A stretch of 5,619 bases of DNA, taken from a bacterium (GTDB lineage: Bacteria > UBP13 > UBA5359). The stretch is from NCBI GenBank assembly GCA_028699365.1, contig JAQVUQ010000200.1:1-5619 (forward strand), written 5' to 3'. Positions 5,400 through 5,619 of the stretch are shown piece by piece (positions within the stretch are counted from its first letter, which is position 1; each line of letters begins with the position of its first letter). The position numbers and the translations under genes are program-made. A model generated the notes under the pieces. That model saw only the letters and a program-made list of their open reading frames with translations. It was not told the DNA's origin and searched no databases.

Positions 5400-5619
5400 T
5401 CCCCGCTCTGCCGAAAACGGTTGGGGGTCATGCCGGTGTGTTTCTTGAAGACTTTGCTGAAGTAGCTGGAATCGTAGTATCCCACATCCTGAGCCACCTG
5501 GGTTATGCTGCGTGAAGTCTCTTTCAGCATCTGCTTGGCCTTCTCTATGCGGACGCCGGTAAGACATTCCACCAGCGTGCTGTCCATCTGCTGCTTGAAG
5601 AGATGGCTCAGATAGAACG
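5396..5619 (-). CDS. AraC-family transcriptional regulator, C-terminal DNA-binding domain (partial, 5' end outside window)
   Basis: The last 73 codons of an AraC/XylS-family regulator enter from the right edge and end with TAA at 5396-5398. FYLSHLFKQQ is the recognition part of the first helix-turn-helix, and ITQVAQDVGYYDSSYFSKVF followed by KKHTGMTPNRFR is a complete second one with the family hallmarks G-x-x-D-x-x-YFS-x-xFKK-x-xG-x-TP. Unlike the copy at 3899-4138 it has no deletion, and five of its six base differences from that copy are silent, as expected for a gene under selection. The sensor part lies outside the window. It faces the abiE pair tail to tail, and its 3' end coincides with the end of the truncated nucleotidyltransferase. 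There is no visible terminator between them. Confidence 0.85.
   Translation of the reverse strand, partial: FYLSHLFKQQMDSTLVECLTGVRIEKAKQMLKETSRSITQVAQDVGYYDSSYFSKVFKKHTGMTPNRFRQSGD
5398..5619 (-). repeat. Direct repeat, right copy (AraC 3' end)
   Basis: This is the partner of 3901-4110 in the same orientation, about 97% identical apart from an extra 12 nt (CTGGAATCGTAG or an equivalent register near 5465-5476). It continues to the window edge. The two copies enclose about 1.3 kb containing only the AbiE pair. Confidence 0.95.

Noticed and set aside
3899-5619. Insertion sequence or integron between the AraC copies
   Set aside because: No transposase, integrase or terminal inverted repeats were found. 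The flanking repeats are coding AraC sequence in direct orientation.
1-5619. CRISPR array, tRNA or rRNA genes
   Set aside because: No regularly spaced repeats and no tRNA-like or rRNA-like segments were seen on either strand.

Overview
The window reads like a mid-GC Firmicute, most likely an anaerobic clostridial relative. The reasons are TTG and GTG starts next to purine-rich ribosome sites, sigma-A-type promoters with 17-nt spacers, a GntR regulator with a LacI-like sensor domain, and an AraC protein resembling those beside clostridial sugar loci. This placement is inference; no marker gene is present.

Positions 1-3898 hold a carbohydrate-use locus read entirely on the minus strand. In transcription order it has a promoter/operator (about 3808-3860), a 20-codon leader ORF, a 607-aa clan GH-D-like glycoside hydrolase, a 369-aa five-Asp-box sialidase-like protein, a second copy of the promoter/operator (about 478-530), and the first 150 codons of a GntR-type repressor that runs off the left edge. 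Neither enzyme has a signal peptide, so both probably act on imported oligosaccharides. The two promoter regions share 27 identical bases at the expected transcription start, including a tandem 9-bp repeat. The simplest reading is that the GntR protein binds there, controlling both itself and the enzyme operon.

Positions 3899-5619 are rearranged. Two direct copies of an AraC-family 3' end (3901-4110 and 5398-5619, six mismatches plus one 12-nt indel) flank a plus-strand abortive-infection/toxin-antitoxin cassette of the AbiE type. The left AraC copy has lost its N-terminal part and four residues of its second helix-turn-helix. The right copy is intact as far as the window shows and continues beyond it. 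The AbiEi-like antitoxin gene is complete and has a clear promoter inside an inverted repeat. The AbiEii-like nucleotidyltransferase keeps its GG and DxD motifs but stops at 167 residues, exactly where the right AraC copy begins.

The main points are the shared GntR operator module and the AbiE cassette enclosed by AraC tails. The second could be an insertion or recombination scar, or an assembly join through a repeat, and the sequence alone does not decide between them.
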